A stretch of DNA of 64,000 bases, from the NCBI GenBank assembly GCA_030674185.1, contig JAPXFY010000271.1, positions 1 to 64,000 of the forward strand, written 5' to 3'. The translations under genes were made by a program, and so were the position numbers. This stretch comes from Monoplex corrugatus (lineage: Eukaryota; Mollusca; Gastropoda; Littorinimorpha; Ranellidae). Of the stretch, positions 60,140-64,000 are shown in pieces (the stretch's first letter is position 1; the number at the start of each line of letters is the position of its first letter). The notes beneath the pieces are model-generated. The model made no database searches. It had not been told where the DNA came from and saw only the letters and a list, made by a program, of their open reading frames with translations.

Positions 60140-61285
60140 GGGTGGAAGACGGGTTGACAGATGGGTGGGAGCAGGGCGGAATACAGGCGATTGGAAGGGC
60201 GGAAGACGGGCGGATAGACGGGGGACAGACGGGCAGATAGACAGGAGACAGGCGGACAGATGGGCGGACAGACGGGCGGAAGACGGGAAGACGGGCAGAC
60301 AGGCGGGCGGACAGACGGGCGGACAGACGGGCAGACAGACGGATGGACAGATGGGCAGACAGACGGGCGGATGTACTTTCAGATAAACAGGCGGAGAGAC
60401 AGGTGGATAGACAGTCTTACAGGCGGGAAGACAGAAAGGCAGACAGACAGGCGGAAGACGGACGGATAGGCGGGTGGAAGACGGGCGGAAGACGGGCGGA
60501 CAGACGGGCGAACAGACGGGCGGATAGAAGGGCGGAAGACAGGCGGAATAATGGGCGGAAAGAAGGGCGGAAGACGGGTGGAATGACGGGCGGAAAGAAA
60601 GGCGGAAGAAAGACGGATAGACGGGCTTACAGGCGGGAAGATAGAAGAGCGGACAGACAGGCAGATAGACAGGCGGAAGAAGGGCGGAAGACGGCCGCAA
60701 TATGGGCGGAGGCTGGAATACGGGCTAACAGACGGGGAGACAGACCGGCAGACAGACGAGTGGACAGACGGTCGGATAGACGGGCGGACAGACGGGCAGA
60801 TAGACGGGCAGACAGACGGGCTAATACACGGACGGATGTACAGGTGGATAGACGGTCGGATAGACGGGACGAAGACGGGCGAATAGACGGGCAGTGAGAT
60901 GCGTGGACAGACGGGTGGATAGGCGGACGTACAGACGGACAGACAGACGGGCTGACAGACGGATGGAGAGACGGGTCGACAGACGGGCGGTAAGATAGGC
61001 GGAAGAAGGGCAGATAGACGGGCGGACAGACGGGCTATCAGACGGACGGATGTACGGGCGGATAGACGCCAGACAGACTGGCAGACATGCGGGTGGATAG
61101 ACAGGCAGATAGACAGGTGGACAGACTGGCGGACAGGCGGGTGGATAGACTTTCGGACAGACAGTTGGATAGATAAGTGGATAGTCAGGTGGACAGGGGG
61201 GTGGACAGACGGGCGGATAGTGGGCTAGATAGAAAGGCGGGCAGACGGACGAATAGATGGATGGATAGGCAGGCAGACAGACTGG
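60140..61285 (+). repeat. SatB array 14
   Basis: Counterpart of array 3 at its start, and of arrays 6-12 at its GACTGGACAAACATG end, so it appears chimeric. Confidence 0.93.
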
Positions 61286-62717
61286 ACAAACATGTCCAAT
61301 GCATCAAAAAGGGACATGTCAATATGTCTAATGCATGAAAGAGATGGACATACAAACATGTCCAATGTATTAAAGAGGGACATCCAAACATGTCCAACGT
61401 ATTAAAGAGGGACATACAAACATGTCCAATGCATCAAAAAAGGACATCCAAACATGTCCAATGTATTAAATAGGGACATACAAACATGTCCAATGCATAA
61501 AAAAGGTACATCTAAACATGTCCAATGCATCGAAAAAGGACATACAAACATGTCCAATGCATCAAAAAAGGACAAACAAACATGTCCAATGTATTAAAGA
61601 GGGAAATACAAACATGTCCAATGCATCAAAAAAGGACATACAAACATGTCCAATGCATCAAAAAAGGACATACAAACATGTCCAATGCATCAAAAAAGGA
61701 CATACAAACATGTCCAATGCATCAAAAAAGGACATACAAAAATGTCCAATGTATTAAAGAGGGACATCCAAACATGTCCAATGCATCAAAAAAGGACATA
61801 CAAACATGCCCATTGCTTCAAAGAGGAACATACAAACGTGTCCAATGCATCAAAAAGGGATTTACAAACATGTCAAATGCATCAAAAAAAGGGACGTACA
61901 CACATTCCCAATGCATGAAAGACATACAAACATGTCTGATGCATGACAGAGAGGGACATACAAACATGTCCAATGCATCAAAAAGGGACATACAAACATG
62001 TCCAATGCATCAAAAAGGGACATACAAACATGTCCAATACATCAAAAAGGGACATACAAACATGTCCAATGCATGAAAGAGAGCGACATGCAAACATGTC
62101 CAATGCATGAAAGACGTAAAAACATGTCCAATGCATCAATAAAGGACATACAAACATGTCCAATACATCAAAAAGGGACATACAAACATGTCCAATGCAT
62201 CAAAAAGGGACATACAAACATGTCCAATGCATCAAAAAGGGACATACAAACATGTCCAATGCATCAAAAAGGGACATACAAACATGTCCAATACATCAAA
62301 AAGGGACATACAAACATGTCCAATACATCAAAAAGGGATATACAAACATGTCCAATGCATCAAAAAGGGACATACAAACATGTCCAATACATCAAAAAGG
62401 GACATACAAACATGTCCAATGCATCAAAAAGGGACATACAAACATGTCCAATGCATGAAAGACGTAAAAAACATGTCCAATACATCAAAAAAGGACATAC
62501 AAACATGTCCAATGCATGAAAGACGTAAAAACATGTCCAATGCATGAAAAAGGGACATACAAACATGTCCTGTGAATGAAAGACGTAAAAAACATGTCCA
62601 ATGCATCAAAAAGGGACATACAAACATGTCCAATGCATCAAAAAGGGACATACAAACATGTCCAATGCATGAAAGACGTAAAAACATGCCCATTGCTTCA
62701 AAGAGGGACATTCAAAC
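61286..62717 (+). repeat. SatA array, long near-consensus stretch
   Basis: 61500-61800 is CATCAAAAAAGGACATAC (31-32 bp). 61960-62460 is almost pure consensus. 62100, 62460-62600 and 62670 carry 28-bp steps. Ends without the usual GGGTGGAAG junction (reads TTCAAACGGGAGGTTAG). Confidence 0.95.
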
Positions 62718-63084
62718 GGGAGGTTAGATGCGTGGACAGACGGGTGGATAGGCGGGCATACAGACGGACGGATGGACAGACGGGCCGACAGACGGGTGGT
62801 AAGATGGGCTATCAGACGGGCGGATGTACGGGCGGATACACGGGCAGACAGACTGGCAGACGTGCGGGTGGATAGACAGGCGGATAGACGGGTGGACAGA
62901 TGGGCGGACAGGCGAGTGGATAGACGTTCGGACAGACGGTTGGATAGATAAGTGGATAGTCGGAAGGACAGGGGGGTGGACAGACGGGCCAACAGTTGTG
63001 TAGACAGACGGGCGGATAAGGAGCTAGATAGATGGGCGGGCAGACGGGCGGATAGATGGGTGGATAGATGGGCAGACAGAAGGG
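62718..63084 (+). repeat. SatB array 15 (367 bp, 5' part missing)
   Basis: Enters directly into the GGTTAGATGCGTGGACAGAC block found in the middle of arrays 3 and 13, so the left two thirds are deleted. Confidence 0.92.
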
Positions 63085-64000
63085 ACAAACATGTCCAATG
63101 TGTGAAAGTGAGGGACATACAAACATGTCCAATGTATGAAAGAGGGACATCCAAACACGTCCAATGCATCAAAAAGGGACATACAAACATGTCTAATGCA
63201 TTAAAGAGAGGGACACAGAAGCTTGTCCAATGCATCAAAGAGGGACATACAAACATGTCCAATGCTCGAAAGAGGGACATACAAACATGTCCAATGCATC
63301 AGAAACGGATATACAAACATGTCCAATGCATACAAAGACGGACATACAAACATGTCTAATGAATCAGAAACGGACATACAAACATGTCCAATGAATTAGA
63401 AACGGACATACAAACAAGTCCAATCGCTCGAAAGAGGGACATACAAACATGTCCAATGAATCAGAAACGGACATACAAACATGTCCAATGCTCGAAAGAG
63501 AGACATACAAACATGTCCAATGAATTAGAAACGGACATACAAACATGTCCAATGAATCAGAAACGGACATACAAACATGTCCAATGTTATGAAAGAGGAC
63601 ATACAAACATGTCCAATGCATCAGAAACGGACATACAAACATGTCCAATGCATCAAAGAGGGACATACAAGCATGACCAATGCATCAAAGAGGGACAAAC
63701 GAACATGTCCGATACATCAAAAGGCACATACAACATCCATGCATGAAAGAGGGACATACAAACATGTCCCATCATGAAAAATGGACATACAAACATGTCC
63801 ATGCATGAAAGAGAGGGACATACAAACATGTCCATGCATGAAAAAGAGGGTATACAAACATGTCCCATGCATGAAAGAGAGGACATACAAACATTCCAAT
63901 GACTGAAAGAGAGGGACATACAAACATGTCCATGCATGAAAAGAGGGTATACAAACATTGAGTTTTTTACCAATGATGAAAGAGAGGGACATACAACATG
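63085..64000 (+). repeat. SatA array, GAATCAGAAACGG subfamily; cut by window end
   Basis: 63290-63640 uses AATGAATCAGAAACGGAC and AATGCTCGAAAGAGGG monomers not common elsewhere. 63690-64000 is indel-rich. Confidence 0.93.

Noticed and set aside
1..64000. CRISPR array (32-bp repeats)
   Set aside because: Repeats are directly contiguous, with no unique spacers and no cas genes. The sequence is eukaryotic.

Overview
Eukaryotic, almost certainly metazoan, repeat-dominated DNA. The evidence is spliceosomal-type splice sites, a CR1/L2-like LINE, a PIF/Harbinger DNA transposon remnant and kilobases of satellite. A marine invertebrate such as a mollusc or another lophotrochozoan would fit, but the sequence does not fix the taxon. 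The only long ORF with a recognisable protein is the reverse transcriptase of the LINE. Nearly all other long open frames come from satellites whose monomers lack stop codons.

Two satellite families fill most of the window, always in the same orientation. SatA has a 32-bp monomer with core AACATGTCCAATGCAT, then an A-tract, then GGGACATAC; 34-bp and 28-bp variants and an ATCCAT subfamily form separate blocks. SatB has a 12-bp unit GACAGACGGGCG with tetranucleotide sub-periodicity (GACA/GACG/GGCG/GATA) and a 48-bp internal cassette. In the left 5 kb and the right 27 kb, SatA and SatB alternate as a composite higher-order repeat with fixed junctions. From about 5 to 37 kb SatA alternates with non-satellite spacers.

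The spacers at 5-37 kb are the most interesting part. On the minus strand they carry repeated, splice-site-bounded, exon-like segments, here named cX, cA, cS, cE, cE2 and cY. Their order is constant (cA - cS - cA - cE2 - cE) and the introns between cA, cS and cE2 are about 140-165 bp. The best-preserved copies are multiples of three and fully open: cA 43 codons at 30724-30852 and cE 38 codons at 35769-35882. Most other copies carry stops or frameshifts. cS itself contains divergent SatA monomers, so the satellite and the exon family are historically linked. The protein is not recognised.

Other landmarks: a 736-bp PIF/Harbinger deletion derivative (34629-35364) with TTA target duplications and a HARBI1-like N-terminal remnant; a 5'-truncated CR1/L2-like LINE (40410-42779) inserted into SatA, for which at least four paralogous empty sites are present at 45.4, 47.3, 49.9 and 52.4 kb; a nearly perfect 3.94-kb tandem duplication (about 17.35-25.22 kb); and an older relation between 11.7-15.7 and 23.7-28.1 kb at about 12 kb offset. 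Some SatA patches (about 44.04-44.35, 57.77-58.52, 63.69-64.0 kb) show mostly single-base losses and may be poorly polished assembly. I see no tRNA, rRNA, CRISPR array or prokaryotic gene.
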